A DNA stretch of 64,000 nt from Bradysia coprophila. Its lineage: Eukaryota > Arthropoda > Insecta > Diptera > Sciaridae. Below are positions 15,001-25,217 of the stretch, one piece after another. Under the pieces are notes generated by a model. It was not told the origin of the DNA, made no database searches, and was given only the letters and a program-made list of their open reading frames with translations. The position numbers and the translations under genes are program-made. Positions within the stretch are counted from its first letter, which is position 1, and every line of letters begins with the position of its first letter. Where the stretch lies: the NCBI RefSeq assembly GCF_014529535.1, contig NC_050736.1, positions 248,001 through 312,000 of the forward strand, given 5' to 3'.

Positions 15001-18000
15001 GGAGAGAATCATATGAGACACATAAAATAAAATTTTATTTACGAACGCGCCTTGTTTCTGTCACACGGGTTTTAACGTTCGTAAGTTGATTTTATATGTT
15101 TTGTTATTTTGGTAAATATGAAAAATTTATAAAATTCACTTTGGCTATTAACTTTTATATTTATACTCTGACGCATCACGTATATGATGATAAATATGAA
15201 AAAAGCACTGTTATCGTAAAAAGTAATCTTTGTTCAGTTACCTGTCTCGATTCGTAGTGAATTTACTTTTCATTTTTTTTTTATTATTATTTTCTAGGAG
15301 GCACAAACATGCGTGGAGATCAAAAGTGGCCACCACAGGAATATAAACTTCAATCGGAAATCGATAATGAAGCTCGCCGTCGCTTGGCACAAGGGCCCGT
15401 ATTGCGACCAAGACGAGTTCAAAAAGTGAATTTTAACTTTAATAACAACAATTATTAAAACAAAAAGAAAAATCATTTTTCGCTAAAGCGAGTCCATAAA
15501 TATTGGAATATCTTTGAACGAATTTCGCAACTCGTTTAAATTTTTAACAACCCGATTCCCAGTGTTTATGAGCTCGCTTTAACTTTATAATCTACTTAAG
15601 TACACAAAGTTTATTTGCATTTTGTAGCTGATACTAACTTTGATTACTTTAAGTGAGACGAATAATCGTTATTTACAATTCATAATCGATGAAATTAGGA
15701 AATTTATATTGGCCTTTTGTCTCCTGATGTCTTTTTGAAAAAAAACTTGCTATGGCATGGCAATTTTGTTGTGATTGTTTTTCTTTCATTTATTTTATTT
15801 ACCAATCTCATGCGAACACAATCTATGATTTCATCACCGTATCCTGTTGCATTTTGATGCATGCATGACATATTTTATATATTTAGACGTAAATGTGCTG
15901 CTCATTGCTAATAGCTGAAATGTGTAAGTCCAGAATGCTTTCGAATTACATTAAAAGTACTTAACTTGTATTTGAAAAGTTAAATGTGAAAAAAAAAGCT
16001 TTTATCGAGTTTTCTATACATGGGACTTTTTTTTGGATATAAAAAAAAGTTGTTGATAGATTAATGCCACCGGGGCCACCCTCTGATTTTTATAGTAAGT
16101 TCGGCTATTTTCTACTCTCGTTAATATATTTTTTTTTGTGTTAAATCCTTTCTATAAACCGAAAGAAACTTTGGAAATTCCGTTCATTTCTATTTCCAAC
16201 ATATCTGAACTCCATAAATACCAAATGAATTCTTCCTATCTAAAATGTATTAACGTACTTAGACGGACGGACGTTTATTATTTTTTACTGGCACAAAAAT
16301 GTTATTTTTTGTAGATGGGATTTATTCTGATATGCTGGTATCGTTATAGAATTCGGTTCACACAAGAGTATCGAGTAGTTTTTCTAACTCAATTTTTTAT
16401 CCGCATGAATGACGATGTTCGTAGCAATGTACAGTACTCGAGTAAAGTATTAAAAAAAGTTCCACTTCGTCATTTGTTTTGAGATAAAAACATATTTGGT
16501 CTTTTGTGCTAACATTTATACAGCGTGGCCCCTTCATTGATACAAATCTTTCGAGTGGATCGACTTTGAAGACACAAAAGGTAAGGGAAAAATTACCTTT
16601 AACTTATCGAAAATGCGCTATGAAATCAGATACTGGCTCTGGTTGGCATGATGTAACTTGAATCGAGTTAGGAAGTTGTTGCTAAAATGTATTACATTTT
16701 AACTGGAATCAATAACATCTCTATTTTGTTAGAGACTAACCAGTCAAAGAATTTCGTCCAATTAGTGTAATAGTGAACGATGGAAATTTAATATTGATAA
16801 TAAGAAAATCCATTGCAAGAGGGGCATCGACAAATTGATTTTCTTTGATCGAATCCATAGCGTTCTCAATCAATCGTCTGCGAGTATAGAGGTTAATTTG
16901 CTTTTATCGACAATTGACCTCGTTTGACTCTTGTTATCTTTTGTAACAATGTGAAAGGGTTCACCCGTTTCGATTCAGACGATTTGGTTTCTTAAGTAAA
17001 ATGTTGGGGAAATTAAACGTTTTGTTTGGCGGGTCTAATTGTTCAGACATTTCGTAAATTCTATTACTTTCCGATTTATGGCGAATAATTTTGGATATGT
17101 CATCTGTTATCATCGACATAGTCGGTAAGAATAACCATAATAACCAGAATAACCTAATGAAGTAATAGTATATTACTTCCGAGGTTCCAAGTTGTTTATT
17201 TGATAAGTGGGGTGTTACAGCCCGACCCGAAGGGGAGGGCTGTATTCCCCACTTGTCAAATAACAACTTGAAACCTCGGAAGTACAATGCTTTACGTGAT
17301 TAGGCAGTGTAAATGAAAATGAAACATGCCGTAACACGTAAAAGATCTGAATCGAATCAAAAATGTTTCCAAAAGAAGTAATAGATTCGCAGTTATACGC
17401 TTGTCGCCTGTGAAAGATTAATGTGCAAATTCGAAATGAAAGTTATCACTTGAAGTAGTTCTAACGTCCCAGTTTCTATTTTCACCATCATACACGAGTA
17501 GTTCTTCCCTCATTCAGTTTGTACACCGCAAAATAAGATGATTTTTTCGTCAAATATTTTTTCAATTCAAAACGAATACTCTGTTTTAGCTCGACGAAGT
17601 TACTTAAACATATTTACCAGAAATTGAAATATTTGAGAGGGACGTTGTACACTTGACGAATGGTATATATGTTTGCCCATTTCTTTGTTTTCTATTCTGT
17701 AAAAATAATCATTTAAATTTTGTAAAAGAATTTAATATTTGAAAAGGCGATCCTATCAATAGCGTTAAATGTACTCTTGAATGTCTGTTCCATTTTATTT
17801 TTCAACAATAAAAACGAAGATAATTTGAATGAATAAGTGGCATTAGATCTAAAGAGGGCTCACTCGTAAATTTAATTTCCAAAATTCTTTTGTATGACTT
17901 CCGCTTTGATTTGTACGTCATGTTGTTGGTTCTTGACTTTTTCAATATGAAAAAATTAGAACCAAATCGCATCAGCACAATTCGTATATTTTTGGAATAA

Positions 18001-20803
18001 TAATAATTTGCAAAGCCAATTAGCTTATTAATTTCCATTTATACCAGCAATGAGCTCCATCGTATAATAATTATTATTTTTTTCTCTTGGAAAAATGCTT
18101 CAATATTTATTTAATTTATTTTTATTTGTGTCTTCATCTTACTTTTTATTTGATTAGAAATTAATGTTTTTGTTGGAAATATTATAGACCAAGACCAAAT
18201 GGATAGTATATCAGTCTCTCATGTGTCCATGGTTTGAATCCGATGCTATATTGTTACATTTACCGATGGTATACGTTTGAGAGCTAAAGAGGTTAGCCCT
18301 AGTGAATACCGTCACATGTCATAGAATATCCGAATTAATGCCAAATGATTTGAGTTGACTCAAATGCAATTGAAAAGCTAAAGACCCATAGAACGGATTG
18401 ACATATTTTTGGCCAAGACATCATTCTTTTTACCGTGAAGCCATATACTTACTTTTAGCATTAGTGCTTCATGGTAAAAAACAGATTCGGCAAGTAATTT
18501 GTCACTAAGCTTTTTAGGTTTTTTTTTGGGTAAGATTATCGTTAGATTTTGAAATTTTGTCATATGACATTTCTAATAAGAAAAACTTACCACTTTCTCT
18601 TCCGTGTGGAGAAAATATGACTTTTCTCTCTTGAAGTGTCACTTTGTTCATGTTTCAAAAATGATACAGCGAACCAATGTTTTCATTTGTAGAGAAAATC
18701 GCACGTCGCACATATGAAAGATGTTAAGTTCACCTCTGCGAGAAATTAGAAATTCCAGCTCGAGCGAAATTGCTGTACTCACTTGGGTCTGGCCTCAAAC
18801 ATCGCTTGTCCTGGAATTTCCTATTTTCCTCCCCTCGGTAAACATATATTTATCCGACCAGGCAACGAAAGTTTTATTTTTCTATTGCATTCGTCAATAC
18901 CTTCATCTTGGCACAAATTTGAACTTTCTCCGATGTGTGACAACTGAACCGTCGTTTTGGCTCTTCTGGGGCTCACAAAAAGTCTTTTTCAGATCGGGTA
19001 TTGTAACAATTTGGCATAGATTTCCAGCCGTGGCCATATGAGGGACTGATACATTCATGTGCGCTCTCGGTCTGTTAATTTAAGTTTTTTTTCTTTAAAT
19101 TTAATGAAATATGTTTCGTTTGTAGGATAAGGATATAAAGGCATTTTTCGATCAACACGCAATTCATAATCAGTACCGCTATTACAATGTACCTCCAGGC
19201 ACACAAGCAAAGTTAAATTATTTCTAGTCGGACAACAAAACTAATTCTATTTTGGTGAAACAATTATGCCAGAATTAAATAGAAAAGAACAAAAAAAATG
19301 AAAATGATTTTTAAATGAATGTATAAAATTATCCAACGTTTTACACTGTTAAAATTAGAGTTTATTTCAATTAACACTTTCGAATTAACATCAAAAACAA
19401 ATAGCCAGGGACAATAAAATTAAAATGTTTGTAATTGATTCAATAAATATTTATTCAGAGATTAATTTTATTAAAATAAAAGGCATTTTAATCAACAAAA
19501 AATAGCTAATTAAACCCTAATAAAGAGAAACAGACAAAGTGTGAGAGGGATAGAGAGAGAGAGAGAGCACAAAAACTTTTGTCTCGTAATTTGATTTAAT
19601 TTTTTTTTAAATTTAATTTCGTAAACATAAATTTTAATAAATTGAAATAATTAATATTATTATCCTTTATTATTATTATTAATCAATACATATAATACCC
19701 ATGTTATTTCGTGTAACACGTTTTCACTATTAAAATTAATTTGAAAAAGCTTTTATCGGTAAAACTTATACGGTTAGCCTCAAATTTTATTTGTGATGAA
19801 TCTCATGCATATTTTAATTTCAATTCTACCTTTTATAAATCGATTCCGATGCGGTCTTATATGCTCAGTTTTTCTTTGTCTCTGGACGTCACTTTTCCGT
19901 ATGACAATATTTTAATTCGCAAGCAGAAGACTTGAACCGAACATGGTATTCCCATTAATAACAAACAAAATTAGTCTCAGCTTCCTTTATTAATATTTCC
20001 GAAAATCGAATACATCCAATAGATGTACAGTATCTCAGGTATGGTCGATTCTTCAAAATCGTTCGATTTAAGAGAATTGAACGCATTCATTGTTTTTGTC
20101 AAAATAATATGAAAATAAGTGCGGTTGAGTCTATTTTTAAAATCTTTCTGTCCTCCACAGTGACATTAGACCATACTTAGAACTTTACATTCATTGGAAT
20201 ACATCATCGTATAGTAGTTTCACTTTCACAATTTTGGTTGGTTGACCGTATAAGAATATTTTGAAGTTACCGAATGCGTTTAGAGTTTTTCCTATTGTTT
20301 TAATGATCATTTTAGAATGGTTTCCTTAATCACCACTAACCCACAGAGAAACAGTTTTTGTTTAAGAGTCCAGCGCGAATTTTTACTCGTCTACTAACGA
20401 CTACTAACCAAATTTTTAGTTTTATAAAATTGAATTAAAATAAATTAAATTTAAAATTGAAGTAATAATTATTAAGCAAAATTGAATGGATTTAAAACCA
20501 CAAAGCAGAAAGCACCAATTTTTGGCATTAGTTTTTTCCGTCTTCTTTTAGTTTGTCGTTTATTTTGATTTTATTTGTTTTTGGCTGACTCAAAAATTAA
20601 TCGAATCACACATTAATGCACTCAATCAAATTCAAATTCAAAATTTTGTTTGTTTTCCCTTTTTTTTTTTGATAAATCCGTCAATCTAATTCAATGAAAA
20701 TATTTTATAGGACTATTCGCAATTTTTCAATCAACATGCGCTGAATTCAACATACCCTGCGTACAGGGCGCCTCCTGGCACTCAACATTATCCGGCGCAT
20801 TAA
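1..20803 (+). CDS. Zasp66: Zasp66-like muscle Z-disc protein, 3' half (partial)
   Basis: The start of this gene lies left of the window. Exons read as 1-29, 8145-8894, 11425-11698 and 15298-15425, then a terminal exon at 19126-19227 or 20711-20803. All junctions are GT-AG and keep the frame. The first 29 nt end in frame as PQPQQSPAQ. The 750-nt exon encodes 250 residues rich in Gln, Tyr, Pro and Ser, including FPNPDPCFMKINKPAYLQ and SLPGWSPVRKPVQVN. Later exons give SPGVITLRKEAPFNQEPAP, MRGDQKWPPQEYKLQSEID and GPVLRPRRVQK. The MRGD..WPP, RPRRV and PPGTQ pieces match my memory of the C-terminal region of Drosophila Zasp66, an Alp/Enigma-family PDZ protein that binds alpha-actinin at Z-discs. 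No PDZ or LIM domain lies in the window, so the name rests on the tail alone. Another low-complexity muscle or cuticle protein is the alternative. The coding call is firm; the name is moderate. Confidence 0.6.
30..8144 (+). other. Long Zasp-like intron, no gene seen
   Basis: The region starts with a gtaagt donor at 30 and is AT-rich throughout. Short open frames on both strands here have no domain, codon pattern or splice context that I can support. The only structure I noted is a short tandem repeat at 4808-4910 and a (CGA)n run near 5487-5501. The length suggests it may hold unseen enhancers. Confidence 0.6.
4808..4910. repeat. About 21-bp tandem repeat, 4-5 units
   Basis: Four to five degenerate copies of a unit close to ctattggcgtactatttccg run head to tail. 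The later units drift to gcgcactatctctt and gtactatctacttt. The array stands out from the AT-rich intron by its regular ATTGGCG cores. Confidence 0.75.
8145..8894 (+). CDS. Large Q/P/Y-rich exon of the Zasp-like gene
   Basis: This exon of exactly 250 codons is in phase 0 at both ends, so it can be skipped without shifting the frame. It starts after a tttacag acceptor and ends before gtacgg. The protein is low complexity, built on repeated QYQ, SPQYQ and QPVYQQQ units, with two less repetitive islands near the middle (PNPDPCFMKINKPAYL) and near the end (PGWSPVRKPVQV). Those islands look like the constrained parts, probably partner-binding linear motifs in a disordered chain. A symmetrical phase-0 exon like this suits cassette-type alternative splicing, which is usual for Zasp genes. 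Confidence 0.75.
8996..9587. mobile_element. Foldback element with nested palindrome
   Basis: Outer inverted arms of about 45 bp begin attattaaacgtaaagcttg on the left, and the reverse complement ends at 9587. The arms are nearly identical over the part with gcttgtgcagaatcagca. Inside, 9254-9296 and 9315-9357 are perfect 43-bp inverted arms around an 18-bp loop. No transposase frame is present. It lies in the Zasp-like intron and looks like a non-autonomous foldback or MITE insertion. Confidence 0.7.
9677..10590. mobile_element. 914-bp foldback element
   Basis: The left arm holds gaccgaaatcggacgcattt and cccagtaaagtattt. The right arm near 10500-10590 holds the reverse complements, and the arms pair over most of their length. 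Inside, a motif with ggtcgtgtggggtgtcatta occurs twice forward (near 9880 and 10042) and twice inverted (near 10230 and 10410). No open reading frame fits a transposase. It sits about 90 bp after the 8996-9587 element. Confidence 0.7.
11425..11698 (+). CDS. Second Q-rich exon of the Zasp-like gene
   Basis: The exon follows a gataatttag acceptor, reads NQYQQQTSPSYQPSANYDQY in phase 0 and ends in phase 1 before gtatgt. Its second half is less repetitive (SPGVITLRKEAPFNQEPAP) and resembles the conserved tail of Zasp66-type proteins. Exon 15298 joins it by completing a Gly codon. Confidence 0.75.
11950..12077. mobile_element. 128-bp hairpin element
   Basis: Perfect 34-bp arms (tacagtgaacgacatctcaa and onward) at 11950-11983 pair with 12044-12077. 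The loop is about 60 bp and AT-rich. This is a typical small MITE shape, in the intron after the second Q-rich exon. Confidence 0.75.
12436..12632. mobile_element. About 197-bp inverted-repeat element
   Basis: The left arm (aatttcttatgtcgttcaaa and ggcaaag) pairs with the right arm (ctttgcc and cgtcataagaaatttcgg), with a few mismatches. A second short inverted pair around gacatct / agatgtcga lies inside. No coding sequence. Confidence 0.6.
14582..14731. mobile_element. 150-bp MITE with 16-bp TIRs and 7-bp flanks
   Basis: The element starts caacgcacttcaagca and ends with the exact reverse complement. It is flanked on both sides by attgaac (14575-14581 and 14732-14738), which fits a 7-bp target-site duplication. 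Related copies lie at 40739-40886 and 43845-43980, with a fragment at 53826-53890. Confidence 0.8.
15298..15458 (+). CDS. Zasp-like exon with internal donor or read-through end
   Basis: After a tttctag acceptor the exon reads GGTNMRGDQKWPPQEYKLQS and goes on to GPVLRPRRVQK. A gtgaat donor follows the AAA Lys codon at 15423-15425 and leads in phase 0 to the downstream terminal exons. If that donor is not used, the frame continues as VNFNFNNNNY and stops at 15456-15458, which gives a short third C-terminus. Both outcomes are open in the sequence. Which one is used cannot be seen here. Confidence 0.65.
17174..17284. mobile_element. 111-bp hairpin element
   Basis: tacttccgaggttccaagtt pairs with aacttgaaacctcggaagta over about 40 bp with few mismatches. 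The loop is GC-rich for the region (cccgacccgaaggggagggc). It lies in the Zasp-like intron. Confidence 0.7.
18187..18241 (+). repeat. tRNA-like A and B boxes (possible SINE head or tRNA relic)
   Basis: gaccaaatggata (18193-18205) resembles a tRNA A box, and ggtttgaatcc (18231-18241) a B box at nearly the right spacing. I cannot fold a full cloverleaf with acceptor stem, so this is not called a working tRNA. A tRNA-derived SINE or pseudogene is more likely. Confidence 0.3.
18590..19045. repeat. Dispersed repeat copy
   Basis: The stretch around ggaatttcctattttcctcc and ctcggtaaac recurs at 63780-63970 in the same orientation and near 23260-23340 inverted. It is probably a transposable-element fragment. 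Open frames across it are incidental. Confidence 0.5.
19126..19227 (+). CDS. Alternative terminal exon 1 of the Zasp-like gene
   Basis: The exon has 34 codons with the stop, after a tttgtag acceptor in phase 0. It begins DKDIKAFFDQHAIHNQ and ends PPGTQAKLNYF, then TAG. It is a diverged copy of the exon at 20711: both carry [D]xxxFFxQHAxxxxYxxYxxPPGTQ. No donor is needed after it, so it and the 20711 exon are mutually exclusive ends. Confidence 0.7.
   Translation, partial: DKDIKAFFDQHAIHNQYRYYNVPPGTQAKLNYF
19551..19570. repeat. GA microsatellite
   Basis: A short run of GA dinucleotides, with one interruption, lies between the two alternative Zasp-like terminal exons. Confidence 0.7.
20711..20803 (+). 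CDS. Alternative terminal exon 2 of the Zasp-like gene
   Basis: The exon has 31 codons with the stop, after a ttttatag acceptor in phase 0. It begins DYSQFFNQHALNSTYPAY and ends RAPPGTQHYPAH, then TAA. The DYSxFFxQ/ALNxxYPxYRxPPGTQ pattern is the form I associate with dipteran Zasp66 C-termini, so this is probably the ancestral end. An AATAAA (20803-20808) overlaps the stop. It is too close to be the main poly(A) signal; other candidates lie further on. Confidence 0.72.
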   Translation, partial: DYSQFFNQHALNSTYPAYRAPPGTQHYPAH

Positions 20804-23239
20804 ATAAATTCTACTTTCAAGCAAAAAATGAAATGCAAAAAAAATTATTTATTCACATCGAATCCTAACTGTAATAACGTTGTACCATTTTTAGATTAAA
20901 CTTGAATTTCCCGTAAAATGAATTTTAAAACCTTCAAATACAATAAAATATCTAAATAAAAAAAATGGAATTTTTTGCGCCTGGTATTTTGATTTTTTCC
21001 CTTTTTGAATTTTGAGGTTCCGAAAGTTATTTTTGTTTGATTTTGATATAAAACGAAATTATGAAAAAGAAAATTATTTTGATTAAAATTTTTGTTTTGT
21101 TTTTTGTTGGACAATGTACTGATGATCCTATTGGTCTCTACATAATAGGCATCAGTTAGTCCCTTACGTTGCAAATTGCATGTCGAATTTTTTATACCAA
21201 AAAATGCTTTTTGTGTGATTTATTTTGATTTTTGAGTTTTTATATTTTCCTTTTCTTTCGAAATATGTTTCAAGAAAGAGAGAGAAAGAACGATATTAGA
21301 GATAAAAATGGAAGATTTTTTTTTAATCTCATATTTTTTACATCGAAACGATCTATGATAAAATGAATATAAATTTACCAAATAATTATGTTATGCAATG
21401 TTTTTAAAACAGGGAATTGTTATAAAATTAATGTAAGTACTCAAAACAAATTAATGGAAAACAAAAGCCTAGCGTTCAATTTAAAAAACCCATCAACAGT
21501 TCGATCGAAATAACAACCAACAACAACGACCAACAAATAGGAGGCAAAATAAAATGTTTTCGGTATCCAAGTATCGAAAGCGTTATATATACATATTTAA
21601 TGTTAAATTACACGATTTACATATAATATTTAAATCTCCTGCCCACCACCCCCATCAACTTACGTAACATTGATAAATACCACGCATTAATGCATTTTAT
21701 AATGGTAATGTGTCAATTTTATATTTTATTTATTGAGGATGCTGTAACATATAAAATATATACATTTTTGACCATTGTTAAGCATTAATTTGACGCTGTT
21801 GTTTTTTAAATTGTACGTTATGTTTTTTAATTATTTAGTTTTAAACAAAATATATTTATTTTTATCAGATTAATGAAAGAGAAAAAGCTACACTATCTAT
21901 TTACACTCGATATTGGAAATATTGAAAATATTATTTTTGTGACTAATTTATTTATTTAAAATTTTAAAAATATTTTTCTGACAACGTTTACATTGTCTTA
22001 AAATCAAAGCAAAAAAAAATTAATGGAAACGTTGACAATATGCTACGGTAATTGTAACCTTTAAACATATATTTTAATTACAAAAAAAATAATAATTATA
22101 TGCCCATTTGCCATTAAAAAAACATATTTTTTTGTTAATTTTATATTGACAATTTTTAGCTGTGTAATGGAAATGAAAATTTGGCTAAAGAAAAACTGAA
22201 AAATTTGGTAAAACAATCCGCGTTTATGCTAATCGACTAAAAAAAAAGAAATGAATTCATCAAAAGTTCTATAAAGTCCATTCTTTTGATATAATCTTCG
22301 TTTCGCTTTCTTTCAAATAGATTTACAAAATTTCATTTTGTGTAAATATCTTATACCTTAATTATCAACATTATTATTTCGTTGAATAAAGATTGTGAGC
22401 TGAGCATATAAAACTCAAATTGTTTTTCATTTAGTTTATAAATAAAATACGTTTCACTTCACAGAAGCAAGTACATCGTCAGGACAGTCGTATCGAGTCT
22501 ACGACTTGACATGATCTCAGGGCCTATTTACCGATAAAATTACCTATTTTTGGGAGATACAGTAACCAGGTGAAGAAGTACATTGAGCGACCTCGAGCTG
22601 AAGGCTTGCTTTTGTTCACTTACTTCCAGCATCATATAAAATCTCTACATTGAGAACCCGACAAAGGGATGATCTGTACCAAAATACAGTGCGTAAATCA
22701 GAAAGAAACACGTTTGAAAATCATTGCATCTGCTACGACAATAACAACAAGAATAAACCATTGTGACAAGTTAAGAAACTAGCGATAACGTTTCCATCCT
22801 AATTCAATTTCTCATAGAGTCAAGTAGTAACCTCCTGGAATAACTAGTAGTCTCTAGTCACAATTTTTGGGGATTTATAAGTCTTCATGATTTATACCTT
22901 GAGAAGACTTGTGGCTCGTAACTCTAGAAGGATGTTATAGCTCTGAAAAATTTGCCACTCTCGAAGAATCAAATTTAACCTAAGAAAACTTAAAGCACTC
23001 GAGGATTTATAACTATCTTAATCATATAATATGACCTGGTCATGGTCAGTCGTGACTGTAGACAGATCGCAATTTTCAAGGAAATTGTTTTTGTTGATAC
23101 TGTTGTTGTGGAAAGTTTCGGTTACAACAGAGAAATGTAGGCGGACATCGTACCATTTTCATCGAATAGCTACCGTTTGAAATAAAAATTAGGCGAACGT
23201 TCGACGGAAAGATATACTATATACATAACTATCGTAATT

Positions 23240-23340
23240 TGGAAGAATAGTTTTATGTTTACGAAGGGGAGAAAAAATAGGAAACTCCAAGAAGAGCGAA
23301 GTTTTGAAGTTTTGCGACCAGAGAGAATCGAGTGAAGTGA
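23240..23340 (-). repeat. Inverted copy of the 18.6/63.8 kb repeat
   Basis: The reverse complement reads cttggagtttcctatttttt and ctccccttcg, which matches the core of the repeats at 18.8 and 63.88 kb. It is a short diverged fragment. Confidence 0.45.
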
Positions 23341-24121
23341 ATCTATCGAGTAGGAAGTTACAATTTTTCCCTAAGATGAACACAACGTTATGATCATAGG
23401 AGACGAACGGACATAACGTAAAGTAAATCATACGGGAAGGTAGATGAAGTATGCGGGAAGGTAGGTAAATTATGCTGCAAGGCAGATGAATTTGTGAGAG
23501 AATGAATAAGTGGAGAGAGTCGTCTACAAAACTAAAAATTCACACCACGTATGAGTTTTGTCGCTTAAAACATGTAAAAACAATTGCTTTTTAAGAAAAT
23601 TATTTACGGTCAATTTCGCGGGAGAAAAAAAAACTAATTGCAAGTTCTTGCGTCATAATTCGATCTTAACTTGCCAACAAGAAGATGCAGAGAGTTGTTA
23701 CTGGATAATATGGAGTTAAACAACGCACAAGTTAGGTTGAGGTAAAGCAATTTCTGTCACAATTCAGAAATGCAGGGATTCCACGCAAAATTTGAAGTAA
23801 AAAAGTGGAAAAGTGAGTAAAAATAACGAAAATAGTTGCTGGAAATAGTTGATTTTCTGGTGAATAAGTTGGTAGAAAATTGAGTTTTTAGGAACTTTTT
23901 AACCCAATTTTACGAGAAGTCAAAGATTATTTTACGAGTCAGTTTCTCCGGGATGAAGCCATAGGTGATTGAATTGCAGATAACTTTAATTTCACCAAAC
24001 CAAATAGTTTTTAACGACTTAGCAAAATATTTTCAAATAAAGGAAAGTCTGCCTCCAATGAATTTTCAAAGACTTTTATCAAGTGTGGAAGAGGAGGCAG
24101 GAGGATACGTCCAACTCCTAT

Positions 24122-24540
24122 GCAGTCATGAGAGCCGACCGTTTTCTTAAAGTCGGCTAAAGCCTCGGCTTGGGGTGTTGATGACGTTGTTGAGCTTTAG
24201 TGTCTTCAGCAATCCATGAGATATCAACTAGAGGAATCATTTTTTGAAGGTTTTAGCGATCGGCTGCATACAAAATTAAAGGTTTTTGGTCGGCTAAGGC
24301 CATTTTTTCGTATTTTCCCTAAAAAATGGCCTTAGCCGACCTATAACTTTTAACTTTGTATGCACCCCCGACCTATAACTTTTAACTTTGTATGCACCCG
24401 ATCGCTAAAACCTTCAAAAAATGATTCCTCTAGTTGATATCTAATGGATTGCTGAAGACACTAAAGCTCAACAACCGTCATCTACACCCCAAGCCGAGGC
24501 TTTAGCCGACTCTAAGAAAAAGGTCGGCTCTTATGACTGC
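24122..24540. mobile_element. 419-bp near-perfect foldback nested in the 2.16-kb element
   Basis: The arms pair from gcagtcatgagagccgacc (left) with its near inverse (right) through almost 190 bp to a centre near 24315. Arm features include ctaaagcctcggcttggggt and aatggccttagccgac. The right arm holds a roughly 30-bp duplication of cctataacttttaactttgt. It could form a long hairpin if transcribed. Confidence 0.75.
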
Positions 24541-24913
24541 TACTATGCTGACAAATCAGCATTTACAAAAATGTGAAGCATAAAAGTTCGTTACTCAAAT
24601 ACCACAAATTCGTTTGCCGAAAGAGGCTTAACGTTGAACGCCTTTTGCATTTTTGTTACTGTCTTAAAAACGTAGGAGGTTAAAATTTCTGAGGCAAGGG
24701 AAAGGCTAGGTCGACGGAATTTTCGTTTTCAGAATTATACCTCTTGGATGAAGTTCTCTTCCGGTAATTTTTATGTCAATTCTATTTTTTTAATCTATCT
24801 TCAAAATGATGTTAACACTATTATAAAGACTTCCGGATGCTGGCTATAAACAAAACTACAGCCTTCAGTTTCAGGTCAATATACTGGAGCCTAAGGTTCG
24901 TTACGATGAATGG

Positions 24914-25217
24914 AAGGATTGCGCAAATGACTTAGTGCAAGTTATACATTAAGCGCTTTTAAGTTATAAGTCATGCTCATAAATTCTGTAACACAAAAAT
25001 CTGGAGTTTGTCGACGCGAAATGTATGGGAATTTAAAAAAATGCTCCCCTCATAAATTGCAACTAAATTTTTAAAAACTTAAAAAAATATCAAAAATGTC
25101 GAGGTTGATCAAAGTTTTAGATGTTTTGTAAATTTACCTATAACTTATAAGAGCCTGACTTAAAACTTATAGGCGCCTAACTTATAACTTCGACGAATTT
25201 ATTTGTGCAATCCTTCT
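24914..25217. repeat. Inverted-repeat element, about 304 bp
   Basis: aaggattgcgcaaat at the left pairs with atttgtgcaatcctt at the right. Internal pieces with aagttataagtc / acttataag are also inverted. It lies inside the 23773-25933 element. Confidence 0.5.

Noticed and set aside
18721-19041. 106-codon plus-strand frame
   Set aside because: Falls in a dispersed repeat; a similar peptide appears in the inverted 23.3 kb copy only because the DNA repeats.
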